Shown: positions 17,305 through 27,179, numbered from the stretch's first letter. The stretch: 64,000 nt of DNA from CAYQJL01 sp964573295 (GCA_964573295.1 CAZNJE010000022.1:7975-71974); one strand, 5' to 3'. Notes: generated by a model from the letters alone, not told the origin. Numbers and translations: made by a program.

Positions 17305-19221
17305 TCAGGCCGCGCGTCCCTTGCGCCGGTCCCGGCCGGATCGCCGGGGCGCCGGGATCCGCCGTTCCCGATTCGCCTGGATCGGCAGGCTGATCGTGTA
17401 GATCGAACCCCACTCGCCCTCCGCGCGCACGCTGATCTCTCCCCCGTGTTCCTTGACCGCCTGATTGGCGACTGCCAGCCCGAGCCCGGCCCCTGCGGGC
17501 CGGTCGGTCGAGAAGGGCACGAAGAGACTCTCCAGAATATCGCCCGGCAGGCTGTCGCCCGTGTGGGCAATCTCGAGCAACAGCCGATCACCTTCCCGCA
17601 GTGTTTCGAGACGAATGGTATCGCCGTCTCGGGTGCGTTCGAGCGCGTTGCGCAGGATGTTGATCAACATGTGCTTGATGCGCGCTTCGTCCAGCAGCAG
17701 ATCAGGGAGATGGTCGGCGTAGGTTTCCTCGACGAAGATGCCGCGGCCGGTCATCTCCTCCCGCAGCAGAGTCACCGACTCGTGCACGATGCGGTTGATC
17801 TGATGAACGCCCATCTTCGGCGTGCTTTCCTTCACGAGTTGGATCTGCTCGACCAGGATGTCCTCGATCCGCGCGGCTTCCTGGGCCAGGATCCGGGCGT
17901 CGTCGCGTGTCGATTCCTCCTCGGGCAGGGTCTTCTCGAGCTGGCGCGCGAATCCAGCCACGGCGCTGATCGGTCCCCGGATGTCCTCGGCCAGCCGCGC
18001 GCTGAGTTCCCCGATCGAAGCGAGCTTCTCGGCGGAGATGAGCATCTTCTGCATCTCCTTGAGGCGCTGCTCGGACGCCTTCCGATCATCGGCTTGCCGG
18101 GCCACCTTGACGGCTACCGCCCCCTGGTGCACCAGGAGTTTGAAGATTCGTTCGTCGCGCTCGTCGAATGGCTGTTCCTCCCAGCCCTCGAGACGCGCCA
18201 CAGACGCGGCCACGCCGAGGGTCTCTCCGAAGGCCTTCATGGGGATGACCGAGACGGGCAGGGCGTCCGGCCAGGCGGCCAGATCCATCTCCTGGTCGGC
18301 ACGCAGATCGGGGTAGAGGAAACCCGCCCCCCCTTGCGCGCACCGCGCGGCCAGGTCTCGCAAGCGCGGCAGCAGCGTGTCCATCGCCTCCGAACTCACC
18401 GCCACGTGCTGGGCCGCCAGGTCCAGTCGCTGGGTGACCTGGTCGAAACTCCAGATGATCGTGCGCTGCGCCCGCAAGGCCCGGGAGGCTGCACGGGCGA
18501 GGATGGAGAAGACGTCGGGAAGACTGCTCGCTCCAATGACCTCCTCGGCGGCTTCCTCCACCACCCGGAAGGCTTCGATCTCTTGCCGGTCGGCGCCCGC
18601 CAGCTCGAGCCGATAGAGTCTCTGTGCCAGGTGGCCGGCGATCGCCAGGGCGGCGCGAAACGCGCCGTCGCCGGGTCGCGCGGCCGCGTGCGGAAGCTGG
18701 AGCACCAAGACCCCGCCCAGATAGGCTTCGGTCGCCACCGGCACGAACGCCAGATCGGAGGCCTGTTCCCGCAGGGTGGGAAGCAAGTCGCACAATCCCG
18801 GCTGGGTTTTCGCGGGCACGACGATGAGGTCCCGCTCGCGGCACACACGCGCCCAGGGATTCGGATCGGCATCGAGGGAGACGACCACCCCTTGCACGGC
18901 GGTATCGAGCCGGCTGCCCGCCCTGCTCGACCCATCGCCCTCCAGGGCCTGCCAGGCCGCACCGCGGAGCTGGTCGCCAGCCCGTTCGTACGCCAGGAAG
19001 AGTGCGAGTGGACAGGCGATCTGCGGCGCGCTCAGCATGCCGCGCAAGGCCGCAGCGATTGCCTCGCTGGCTTCCGATGCCGTGTGGATAGCGAGCGCGC
19101 ACCGATCGGCCGCCGACAAATCGATGTCCTCTCCGGATGCAGCTCTGTTATACTCGCTCCCCACAGGAATCGACAGGTCGCCAGGCTCGTGACCACGCGG
19201 TTCGCCAGGACGAGGTGTCAT
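17305..19221 (-). CDS. GAF-domain sensor protein with degenerate histidine-kinase core
   Basis: Soluble sensor of 638 residues with two GAF-like ligand domains (about 45-200 and 220-385), a coiled dimerisation segment, and HisKA- and HATPase-like regions. The usual AHEIRNP phosphorylation box reads LAEDIRGPIS, so the histidine is a glutamate (E412). The G1 box reads AHTGDSLPGD with histidine (H553) where the ATP-coordinating aspartate belongs. The N box (LINILRNALERT) and G2 box (GAGLGLAVANQ) remain. It is therefore likely a pseudokinase or an allosteric regulator rather than an autokinase. The ATG at 19221 follows GGGGAGGA. It is divergent from the DUF3467 gene. The C-terminus is basic (RRSGRDRRKGRAA). 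Confidence 0.85.
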   Translation of the reverse strand: MTPRPGEPRGHEPGDLSIPVGSEYNRAASGEDIDLSAADRCALAIHTASEASEAIAAALRGMLSAPQIACPLALFLAYERAGDQLRGAAWQALEGDGSSRAGSRLDTAVQGVVVSLDADPNPWARVCRERDLIVVPAKTQPGLCDLLPTLREQASDLAFVPVATEAYLGGVLVLQLPHAAARPGDGAFRAALAIAGHLAQRLYRLELAGADRQEIEAFRVVEEAAEEVIGASSLPDVFSILARAASRALRAQRTIIWSFDQVTQRLDLAAQHVAVSSEAMDTLLPRLRDLAARCAQGGAGFLYPDLRADQEMDLAAWPDALPVSVIPMKAFGETLGVAASVARLEGWEEQPFDERDERIFKLLVHQGAVAVKVARQADDRKASEQRLKEMQKMLISAEKLASIGELSARLAEDIRGPISAVAGFARQLEKTLPEEESTRDDARILAQEAARIEDILVEQIQLVKESTPKMGVHQINRIVHESVTLLREEMTGRGIFVEETYADHLPDLLLDEARIKHMLINILRNALERTRDGDTIRLETLREGDRLLLEIAHTGDSLPGDILESLFVPFSTDRPAGAGLGLAVANQAVKEHGGEISVRAEGEWGSIYTISLPIQANRERRIPAPRRSGRDRRKGRAA

Positions 19222-19312
19222 GCTCGTGATTCCTCCCCTCTCGGCCGTGGGCCCGGCGCCTTGGATCGGACCCGCCCCGCGGCGGTGTCCGCAGCAAGGA
19301 GGAGGATCGTCC

Positions 19313-19645
19313 ATGGGAACGAATCCCAGTGAGCCTCACGCCACTAGCCCCGGAGCTGGCCCGCCCAAGCAGGTGCAGGTGCAGCTCGGTGAGACGGAGG
19401 CGGAAGGGGTCTATGCAAATCTCGTGCTGATCACCCATTCGGCCTCCGAGTTCGTCTTCGACTTCGCTCGCATGGTTCCCGGAACCGCCAAAGCCAAGGT
19501 CTATTCTCGCATCATCATGACGCCGCAAAACGCAAAGTCATTGCGTTCGGTGCTCGACCGCAACATCGAGAACTTCGAGAAGCGCCATGGCAAGATCCAG
19601 GCGTCGTCGACCCAGGAATCATCTAGGGAGATCGGCTTCAAATAG
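19313..19645 (+). CDS. DUF3467 protein
   Basis: Protein of 110 residues matching the DUF3467 family by its core YANLVLITHSASEFVFDFAR followed by MVPGTAKAKVYSRIIMTPQNAK. No catalytic motif is apparent and the family's function is unknown. It has no signal peptide, so it is cytoplasmic. The ATG at 19313 has a strong AAGGAGGAGG site. An aminotransferase follows 23 bp later, so the two are probably cotranscribed. Confidence 0.85.
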   Translation: MGTNPSEPHATSPGAGPPKQVQVQLGETEAEGVYANLVLITHSASEFVFDFARMVPGTAKAKVYSRIIMTPQNAKSLRSVLDRNIENFEKRHGKIQASSTQESSREIGFK

Positions 19646-19668
19646 GACTTCTTGAGCCCGGAGGAGTG

Positions 19669-20883
19669 ATGGATCTATCGAAACGCTCTGCGCTTGCCCC
19701 TGCCTCACCCATTCGGAAGCTGGTGCCTCTGGCCGACCAGGCCAAGACGCGGGGTCTTCATGTCTACCACCTGAACATCGGTCAGCCGGATATCCCCACC
19801 CCACCCGTCATGTGGGAGGCCATCCCGAAGGCCGACATCAAGGTTCTCGAGTACAGCCCCTCGGGGGGGATGGCACCGTTCCGGAAGGCCCTGATCGACT
19901 ACTATGACCGCGCCGGCCTGTCCATCGCTCCCGAGCAATTGCTCGTCACCACCGCCGGGAGCGAGGGGATCCTCTTCGCCATGGGCGTGCTGTGCGACCC
20001 CGGCGACCAGGTCCTGATTTCCGAGCCGTTCTACGCCAATTACAACGGCTACGCGGCCCTCCTCGGCGTGGAGGTCGTGCCCGTAACGGCAAGACCGGAG
20101 GACGGCTACGCGCTGCCGCCCACCGAGGCGCTCGAGGCGAAGATCACCGAGCGCACCCGGGCGATCATCACCTGCAACCCGAACAACCCCACTGGGCGGG
20201 TCTATCTGCGCGACGAGATGGACCGTCTGGTAGCCCTGGCGAAACGCCACGGCCTGGCCGTCATCTCCGATGAGGTTTACCGGGAGTTCTGCTACGCGGA
20301 CGAAACCCCGATTTCGATCTTGAGCTATCCGGAGATTGCCGATCAGGCTGTCATGGTCGACTCGCTCTCGAAGCGATTCAGCGCCTGCGGGGCCCGGATT
20401 GGCTGCCTGGTGTCCCGCAACACCCAGATCGTGGCGGCCGCCATGAAGTTCGCCCAGGCGCGCCTGTCTCCGCCGACCCTCGGCCAGGTCATGGGGACCG
20501 CCGCCCTCGGCCTGCCGCAGAGCTATTTCGATGAGGCCATTGACGAGTACCGGCGGCGCCGCGATGTCGTCTTCGCCGAACTGCAGAAGATGCCCGGAGT
20601 CGTTTGCCATTTGCCCCAAGGGGCGTTCTACATCATGGCCAAGCTACCGGTCCCCGACGCCGAGGAGTTCGTCAGCTGGCTCTTGACAGATTTCTCTGTG
20701 GACGGCGCCACGACCATGATGGCCCCCGGCAACGGTTTCTACGCGACTCCGGGTGCGGGCGCAAGTGAGGTCCGGATAGCTTACGTTTTGAATGACAGCG
20801 ATTTGCGGGCTGCCATGCATGTGGTTTCTGAGGGCCTGAAGGTCTTCGAGCCTCGTACCACCGCCCCCGTTGCGCGCGGCTAG
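19669..20883 (+). CDS. PLP-dependent aminotransferase, class I/II (aspartate aminotransferase-like)
   Basis: Fold-type I aminotransferase of 404 residues that transfers amino groups between amino acids and 2-oxo acids. Visible landmarks are LNIGQPDIPTP, the PLP-phosphate contact TTAGSEGILFAMG, NPNNPTGRVY with the ring-binding Asn, ISDEVYREF with the pyridine-N Asp, and SLSKRFSACGARIG carrying the Schiff-base lysine. The substrate-carboxylate arginine is near EVRIAYVLN at the C-terminus. The ATG at 19669 follows GGAGG by 4 nt. Substrate specificity (Asp, aromatic or branched) is not decidable by eye. Confidence 0.92.
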   Translation: MDLSKRSALAPASPIRKLVPLADQAKTRGLHVYHLNIGQPDIPTPPVMWEAIPKADIKVLEYSPSGGMAPFRKALIDYYDRAGLSIAPEQLLVTTAGSEGILFAMGVLCDPGDQVLISEPFYANYNGYAALLGVEVVPVTARPEDGYALPPTEALEAKITERTRAIITCNPNNPTGRVYLRDEMDRLVALAKRHGLAVISDEVYREFCYADETPISILSYPEIADQAVMVDSLSKRFSACGARIGCLVSRNTQIVAAAMKFAQARLSPPTLGQVMGTAALGLPQSYFDEAIDEYRRRRDVVFAELQKMPGVVCHLPQGAFYIMAKLPVPDAEEFVSWLLTDFSVDGATTMMAPGNGFYATPGAGASEVRIAYVLNDSDLRAAMHVVSEGLKVFEPRTTAPVARG

Positions 20884-20904
20884 TCACGCCAGCCGGGAGC
20901 GTCC

Positions 20905-20985
20905 GGCGGCCCGGGCTGCCTGGGCTCACCCGGCTACCCCGGCTTCCCGGGCTACCCCGGCTTCCCGGGCTTCCCGGGCTCGCAG
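20905..20985. repeat. GC-rich tandem repeat between convergent genes
   Basis: Imperfect copies of a CCCGGGCTTCC/CCCGGCTTCC word fill the gap between the aminotransferase and the LysR gene. Read in the aminotransferase frame after its stop, they would encode Gly-X-Y triplets. The self-complementary CCCGGG cores could also fold into weak hairpins. No function is demonstrated. Confidence 0.6.
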
Positions 20986-20989
20986 GCTG

Positions 20990-21874
20990 CTAGGCCGAAC
21001 CCTTCGGTAACAGGGCCAGCAGGGCCGCGGCCGCCCGCAGGTCGGGTGCGTCGCGGCGGTGGATCAGACCGCTGCGGCGGAAGATCCGTAGCCCTGCCAC
21101 GCGGAAGCTGCCCAGCCGGCCGCTGCGCAAGTCGCCCTGAACCTGCGAGCGTGTAAGCGGCGCGATCCCCAGCCCCAGGGCCACGAGTTCCCGGATCGCC
21201 TCGGGTGAGCTGACCTCCATGGCGACACCCACGACCAGCCCCTCGCGCTGGAGGGCCCCTTCGATCTCCCGGCGGCTCACCGAGTCGCCTCCGTGTTGGA
21301 TGACCATCTCCCCTGCGAGGCGGTCCGCGGGTACCCGTCGCCGGCCGGCCAGGGGATGGTCGGGAGCGGTGATCCAGATCATCTCGTCCCGGTGAAGCTC
21401 GCGCACCACGAGGTCGGCGTGTTCCTGCGGCAGGGTGACGAAAGCCAGATCCAAATCGCCCCGCAGTACGCGCTCGCGCAGCCCACGGGAGCCTTCGACC
21501 TCTACGGCCACCTGAACGCCCGGATAGCGGCGCCGGTAACGCTCGAGCACTCGCGGCAGGAGGTGGATGGCCATCAGGTCAGTCGCGCCCACGCGGAGCC
21601 GTCCCCGCCGCAAGGACCCACCGGCTTGCAGCTCTTCGAGGATATCATCGGCCTCGCGCAGCAGCAGTTGAGCCCGCCGGTAGAGCAGCTCTCCAGCGGC
21701 GGTGGCCCGTACCCCCCGCGCCCCGCGCACGAGCAGCCGGTCGCCGGCTTCCCGCTCGAGCGCCTGGATCTGCACGCTCAGGGCCGGCTGCGTGCGATAG
21801 AGCCGTCGGGCGGCAGCGGTGATGCTGCCCAGTCGCACTGTCCAGACGAAGCTACGCAACTCGTCGAGGTCCAT
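20990..21874 (-). CDS. LysR-type transcriptional regulator
   Basis: DNA-binding regulator of 294 residues. The N-terminal winged helix-turn-helix (about 1-60) shows GSITAAARRLYRTQPALSVQ then IQALEREAGDRLLVRG. The C-terminal periplasmic-binding-like effector domain (about 90-290) shows LRVGATDLMAIHLLPRVLE and DLDLAFVTLPQE. The ATG at 21874 follows GAGGAGGAGGGG; longer in-frame readings run through the divergent promoter and are rejected. It is divergent from inositol-3-phosphate synthase and a dyad sits between them, so regulation of that gene plus autoregulation is likely. The effector is unknown. Confidence 0.93.
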   Translation of the reverse strand: MDLDELRSFVWTVRLGSITAAARRLYRTQPALSVQIQALEREAGDRLLVRGARGVRATAAGELLYRRAQLLLREADDILEELQAGGSLRRGRLRVGATDLMAIHLLPRVLERYRRRYPGVQVAVEVEGSRGLRERVLRGDLDLAFVTLPQEHADLVVRELHRDEMIWITAPDHPLAGRRRVPADRLAGEMVIQHGGDSVSRREIEGALQREGLVVGVAMEVSSPEAIRELVALGLGIAPLTRSQVQGDLRSGRLGSFRVAGLRIFRRSGLIHRRDAPDLRAAAALLALLPKGSA

Positions 21875-21889
21875 CCCCTCCTCCTCGTC

Positions 21890-21922
21890 ATAGTTTTTCT
21901 TTATGGAAGCAATAAAGACTAT
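21890..21922. promoter_or_regulatory. Probable LysR operator in the divergent promoter
   Basis: AT-rich dyad CTTTAT-N7-ATAAAG (21899-21904 and 21912-21917), flanked by ATAGT (21890) and ACTAT (21918). It lies 16 bp upstream of the regulator's start codon and about 100 bp upstream of the synthase. Its position and T-N11-A character suit a LysR-type binding site. Confidence 0.6.
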
Positions 21923-22019
21923 ATGGTTTCTCAATCGCTGGCAACCGGCTACGGTACCGGCCGAGGTTGGGGCCGGGAGATCCGGCCTGCAAAGCAGACC
22001 ATGGATGCAAGGAGGCAAC

Positions 22020-23333
<1,314 letters not shown>

Positions 23334-23348
23334 CCACCGCCGTCGGCG

Positions 23349-23384
23349 AAGGGAGCCGCGGAGGGAGCCGCGGAGGGAGCCGCG
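23349..23384. repeat. 12-bp tandem repeat, about three copies
   Basis: GAGGGAGCCGCG is repeated head-to-tail directly after the synthase stop and just before a long palindrome; it is noncoding. Confidence 0.8.
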
Positions 23385-23389
23385 CAGAG

Positions 23390-23426
23390 AGGCACCGTTT
23401 TTGCCCCGGGGCAAAAAACGGTGCCT
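23390..23426. terminator. Long palindrome, probable bidirectional terminator
   Basis: AGGCACCGTTTTTGCCCC is followed at once by its complement with one bulged A, giving an 18-pair stem with T- and A-tracts inside. It lies between the convergent synthase and fumarylacetoacetate-hydrolase-family genes. It also resembles a dispersed REP-like palindrome, but I see no second copy in this window. Confidence 0.65.
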
Positions 23427-23447
23427 CATCGTATCGCGGTGCGGCCG

Positions 23448-24308
23448 CTAACGGGCGACCCGGTTCACCAGGGTGCCCACGTTCTCGAGGCTCACCTCCA
23501 CCCGGTCGCCGTCCTGCAGGAAGACGGGCGGGTCCTGGAACACCCCGACCCCCGACGGTGTCCCGGTCGCAATCATATCGCCGGGCAAGAGGGTCATCTG
23601 GGCCGAGACGTAGGCGATGATCTCCCGGCTCGATACCATCATCTCCGCCGTCGAGGCTTGCTGCCAGATCCGGCCGTTCACCTTCAGCGAGATCGCCAGC
23701 CGGTCCGGATCCCCGGCCTCATCCAAGGTCACCGCCCAGGGACCGGCTGGACCGAAGGTGTCGTAGCTCTTCCCCCGCAGCCACAATTTGTCTCCAAACT
23801 GCGCCTCGCGTCCGCTGACGTCGTTGAACGCGGTGATTCCCGCCACGCAATCAAGCGCGTCCTTGGTCGGAACGTTCTTCGCCCGCCGGCCGATGATCAG
23901 CGCCATCTCGGCCTCGGCATCTGGCTTCGATTCGTGGGGCGGCACCACGATGGTCCCCCCGTGCGGCAGCAGGCAGGTGGGGGCTTTTGCGAACAGCAAT
24001 GGACGCTCCGACACCTTGCGGTTCTGTTCGGCGGCGTGGCTCGCGTAGTTGCGCCCAAGGGCGATGATCTTGCTAGGCTCGGGGATCGGCGGGGCCAGCG
24101 GCATGGCACCGAGACCAATTCGATGGTCCGAGCCATACTCTCCAGCGCCGACGACATGTCTGATCTCGGGCAGGAATCCCTCAGCCAGCAGTCCGCGCCA
24201 GCTTCGCGGCCAGTGCGGGAAGGCCGAGGCCAGATCCAGGACCTCCTCGTCCGGCAACAGGACCCCGGGGCGCTCGGCTCCCGCCGGCCCGAAGCTCACC
24301 AGCTTCAT
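23448..24308 (-). CDS. Fumarylacetoacetate hydrolase family protein
   Basis: Metal-dependent hydrolase, isomerase or decarboxylase of 286 residues acting on a 2-keto or acylpyruvate acid. The family core is KIIALGRNYASHAAEQ, KAPTCLLPHGG, the metal ligands in DAEAEMALIIGRRAKNV, FNDVSGREAQ, KSYDTFGPAGPW and ATGTPSGVGVFQDPP. The usual acylpyruvase/FahA ambiguity applies and the substrate is not decidable. Its ATG overlaps the lpxL stop as ATGA, so it is the last gene of the long obg-dprA operon, although no metabolic link to those genes is evident. Confidence 0.92.
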   Translation of the reverse strand: MKLVSFGPAGAERPGVLLPDEEVLDLASAFPHWPRSWRGLLAEGFLPEIRHVVGAGEYGSDHRIGLGAMPLAPPIPEPSKIIALGRNYASHAAEQNRKVSERPLLFAKAPTCLLPHGGTIVVPPHESKPDAEAEMALIIGRRAKNVPTKDALDCVAGITAFNDVSGREAQFGDKLWLRGKSYDTFGPAGPWAVTLDEAGDPDRLAISLKVNGRIWQQASTAEMMVSSREIIAYVSAQMTLLPGDMIATGTPSGVGVFQDPPVFLQDGDRVEVSLENVGTLVNRVAR

Positions 24309-25420
24309 GCCTTCCCTCCTTCCGTCGTTCCGCGGGAACCACGTGCACGGGGTCCCCCCCCGGAGATCTCGCCTTGGTCGATACCGTCTTCGATGGCAGC
24401 GTTTGCAACGGTGGGATTCCCCTCGGCGGCCTCTGCGTCGGTTGCGCCAGGGTTGCTCTCGCTTCCGCCGGTTTCGTTACCCGCGCTCTCGGCGGCTACT
24501 TCGGGAGGCCTCGTCTTCCAGCGGCGGTGCATCCAGAACCACTCTTCCGGCCGTTCGCGCAAGTAGTCTTCGAGGAGGCGCGCGTACTCGAGGAGAATGC
24601 GCTTCTCCTCCTCCGCGGCCGGTACGTCGGTGCGGGCCACGATGGGTGGATAGAGGGTTCCGCGGTGGCTGCCGTCGGGGTTCCGTTGATCGAGGCCCAC
24701 CACCACGCTCGCGCCAGTGCGCACGGCGAACCGAGCCGGCCCAACCGAGGTCGACGCGAGACGGCCGTAGAACGGGATGAACACGCCGTCGCGCCCGGCA
24801 TCCTGATCCGCCACCAGGGCCACTCGACCGTTCTGGCGCAGTACCCGCAGGACGGTCTTCAGAGAGGATCCGATCGGGATTTGCTGCATGCCGACGCGAT
24901 CACGCAGCCGCTTGATGAGCCGGTCGACGAAGAGATTCTTCTGGTCGCCCGAGATGACGTGGAGGTCCGTGTCGTGATGCCGAATCACGGCCCCAAACTG
25001 TTCCCAATTGCCGACGTGTGCGGTGAGATAGACGATCCCTTTGCCTCTCTCCTGCGCCGCGCGCATATGCTCGCGGCCCACGAAATCGTAGCGAGCGACC
25101 AAATCGGCTAGCGTCTGGCGCTCGAATCGGAGGATTTCGATGAAGGTCATGGCGAAGTTCTGATAACAGCGGTGGGCGATGGCCTCGTACTCGGCGGCGC
25201 TGTAGTGGTCCCCGAAGGCGTCCCGCAGGTTCGCCAGCGTCACGTTGCGCCGGATCCGCAGTCCGGAGAAGGCGAGGTCTCCGAGCCGGCGGGCGACCCA
25301 CATGCTCGCTCCCCGCGGCAGCATCTGGAGCAGTATCATGACCGCGCGCAGGAGCCCGTACTCCAAGTAATGCTTCGGCCGCTTGCGGGCCGCTTGCTGA
25401 TCGCTTCGGTAATGCGCCAT
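24305..25420 (-). CDS. Lipid A biosynthesis (lauroyl/myristoyl) acyltransferase family protein
   Basis: Inner-membrane LpxL/HtrB-family acyltransferase (371 residues) that adds a secondary acyl chain to a lipid A-type precursor. Evidence is a hydrophobic N-terminal segment (LLRAVMILLQML), the H-x4-E catalytic motif in LTAHVGNWEQFG, RVALVADQDAGRDGVFIPFYG and EWFWMHRRWKTRP. The C-terminal 60 residues are a disordered Glu/Gly/Asn-rich tail unusual for the family. A GTG at 25453 with an upstream AAAGGGAAG would add 11 residues and overlap dprA by 22 bp; the ATG lacks a clear ribosome site, so the start is uncertain. It implies lipopolysaccharide-type outer-membrane lipids. Confidence 0.88.
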   Translation of the reverse strand: MAHYRSDQQAARKRPKHYLEYGLLRAVMILLQMLPRGASMWVARRLGDLAFSGLRIRRNVTLANLRDAFGDHYSAAEYEAIAHRCYQNFAMTFIEILRFERQTLADLVARYDFVGREHMRAAQERGKGIVYLTAHVGNWEQFGAVIRHHDTDLHVISGDQKNLFVDRLIKRLRDRVGMQQIPIGSSLKTVLRVLRQNGRVALVADQDAGRDGVFIPFYGRLASTSVGPARFAVRTGASVVVGLDQRNPDGSHRGTLYPPIVARTDVPAAEEEKRILLEYARLLEDYLRERPEEWFWMHRRWKTRPPEVAAESAGNETGGSESNPGATDAEAAEGNPTVANAAIEDGIDQGEISGGGPRARGSRGTTEGGKA

Positions 25421-25431
25421 GGCTACACCGG

Positions 25432-26490
25432 CTACGGATGGTTCCCGCGCCACCTTCCCTTTCCGTCAGACCACACCTCGCCCTCGATCTCGAGCTCGAT
25501 GAGCACGCCCAGCAACTGCGCCGCCGAGACGACCGGAAACGCGGCCGCCATCGCCTCCAGTGTGCCGGAGCGGTGACGGCGCAGGTAGGTTTGCACACAT
25601 TCGCGCCGCGAAGGCTCCGCCGATGCGGCGGACCGCGGCTCTCTAGCAGAAGCCTCGAGCGTATGGCCGCCGCCGGCAGCGGCTGCCTCCGAGCCGCTTC
25701 CGGGCATGGGTAGGCTCAACTGGCGTGCCGCCTGGCCGTCGTTCATCAACGCCAGGACGTCACTGGCCGAGGTTACCGTGGGCACGCCGTCGCGGATGAG
25801 CCGCAGGGGCAGAACGCTCCCGGGCAATGCCGGATCCCGGGGGACGGTGAAGACGTCGACGCCCTGGTCAACTGCGAACCGTACGGTGTGCAACGCGCCG
25901 CTGCGGGCGCTTCCCTCGATGACGACCACCGCATCGGCCAGAGCGCTGATCAGCCGATTGCGGCGGGGGAAGCGCCACGGATCCGGCGGGGTGCCGGCCG
26001 GCCACTCCGAGAGGAGTGCCCCGCGCCGCTCGATCCGCGCGGCAAGGCAAGCATGCTCGGCCGGGTAGACCCCGTCGAGGCCCCGTGCCTGCACGGCGAT
26101 CGTCTTGCCCCCCCCCAGCAGTGCACCGTCGTGGGCCGCGCTGTCGATCCCCAGCGCCAGTCCGCTCACGACGACGACGCCGCGTCGCGCCAGCCCCCAC
26201 GCGATTTCGCGGGCGATGGCTAGACCGGATTCGCTCGCCGCCCGCGCCCCCACGATCGCCACTGCGGGTAGCCTCCACAAAGCCTGGTGGATCTCCCCGG
26301 GTGGATAGACCGACCGAACCCACAACGGATGGGTCTCCAAATGATCGGCCAGCCGCGACGGATAGTCCTCCGTCTTCGGCCGCACGCGATAGATCGGATC
26401 GCTGGGTGCTCCCGGTCGTCCCGCCCGTTCGCGGACGCACGCCCCCACCATGGGACCACGGCTACCGCCGGCTCCGCTCGAGACAATCAC
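25432..26490 (-). CDS. dprA: DNA-processing protein DprA (Smf family)
   Basis: Loads RecA on incoming single-stranded DNA during natural transformation. In this 352-residue protein the Rossmann-like core is clear: VAIVGARAASESGLAIAREI, VVVSGLALGIDSAAHDGALL, LDGVYPAEH, GALLSEWPAGTPPDPWRFPR then RNRLISALADAVVVIEG, and GVDVFTVPRDP. A Gly/Ala linker leads to a winged-helix-like C-terminus (SGTLEAMAAAFPVVSAAQLL). The GTG at 26490 overlaps the HEAT gene stop as GTGA; longer readings are rejected. There is no recognisable N-terminal SAM domain, so it is a short form. With the ComEA-like gene at 54,584 and the pilus it suggests competence. Confidence 0.9.
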   Translation of the reverse strand: MIVSSGAGGSRGPMVGACVRERAGRPGAPSDPIYRVRPKTEDYPSRLADHLETHPLWVRSVYPPGEIHQALWRLPAVAIVGARAASESGLAIAREIAWGLARRGVVVVSGLALGIDSAAHDGALLGGGKTIAVQARGLDGVYPAEHACLAARIERRGALLSEWPAGTPPDPWRFPRRNRLISALADAVVVIEGSARSGALHTVRFAVDQGVDVFTVPRDPALPGSVLPLRLIRDGVPTVTSASDVLALMNDGQAARQLSLPMPGSGSEAAAAGGGHTLEASAREPRSAASAEPSRRECVQTYLRRHRSGTLEAMAAAFPVVSAAQLLGVLIELEIEGEVWSDGKGRWRGNHP

Positions 26491-27179
26491 TCCCCGTCGT
26501 CCCCACGCAGGTAGCGGACCAGGTGCTGTTTGGGTGCGGGCAACTCGTCGGTGGGACCGAGCTTCTCCCAGGCGACACCGAACGCCTCGTCGGCGATCTC
26601 CTCTATCACTCGCTCTCGTTCGTCGCTCTCGAGCGCGCCCTCGGGACCCATCCACTCGCTGGACTCGATCAGCCGCCGGAGCCGGTCGGCGCGGTCGGGC
26701 TCGCGCCGCCGGAGCTGCGCCAGCACTTTCTCCCGGAATGCCTCCCCGCGCTCATGCAGAAGCTTGGCCACCGCCAGCGCCCTGCCCCGCGCGCAGAAGT
26801 CGAGGAGTGCCCGCTGGGCGGCCTCGGCAATCGTCTGGTTGGAATCCTCCAGATGGCTGATCACGAGAGCGAGGCCCCGCGGTTGGCCCAACCGCCCGAG
26901 CACCCGCAGCGAGGCCGCCCGCGTGTACCAGAGCCCCGAACGGGCGGCGATCTCCACGGCGGGGGCCGCCTGGGCGCCGAACCCAACCAGGGCCTCGCCC
27001 GCGCGCTCGCGCAGATACCAGGACTCATCGCCCAGCACCTCGATGAGTTTCGGAACGGCGACCTCGGCCGATTCCCCGCACAAGCGATCGACGTAGTTGC
27101 GCGCACTTTCGAGCTGGGCGCCCTCGTTCCCGGTGGCGCGACCAGGGGGCTTCAGGGGTAGATCCTTGCGATCGTTCAA
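26487..27179 (-). CDS. HEAT-repeat protein
   Basis: A 230-residue cytoplasmic alpha-solenoid. Consecutive HEAT-like helical pairs run through residues about 25-140 (PKLIEVLGDESWYLRERAGE, APAVEIAARSGLWYTRAAS and LALVISHLEDSNQTIAEAAQ). The C-terminal third is charged and helical. It starts at TTG 27179 inside the obg stop (TTGA), and dprA starts inside its own stop, so it is locked into the obg-dprA transcript. No enzyme motif is present; a protein-binding scaffold role is the most that can be inferred. Confidence 0.8.
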   Translation of the reverse strand: MNDRKDLPLKPPGRATGNEGAQLESARNYVDRLCGESAEVAVPKLIEVLGDESWYLRERAGEALVGFGAQAAPAVEIAARSGLWYTRAASLRVLGRLGQPRGLALVISHLEDSNQTIAEAAQRALLDFCARGRALAVAKLLHERGEAFREKVLAQLRRREPDRADRLRRLIESSEWMGPEGALESDERERVIEEIADEAFGVAWEKLGPTDELPAPKQHLVRYLRGDDGE

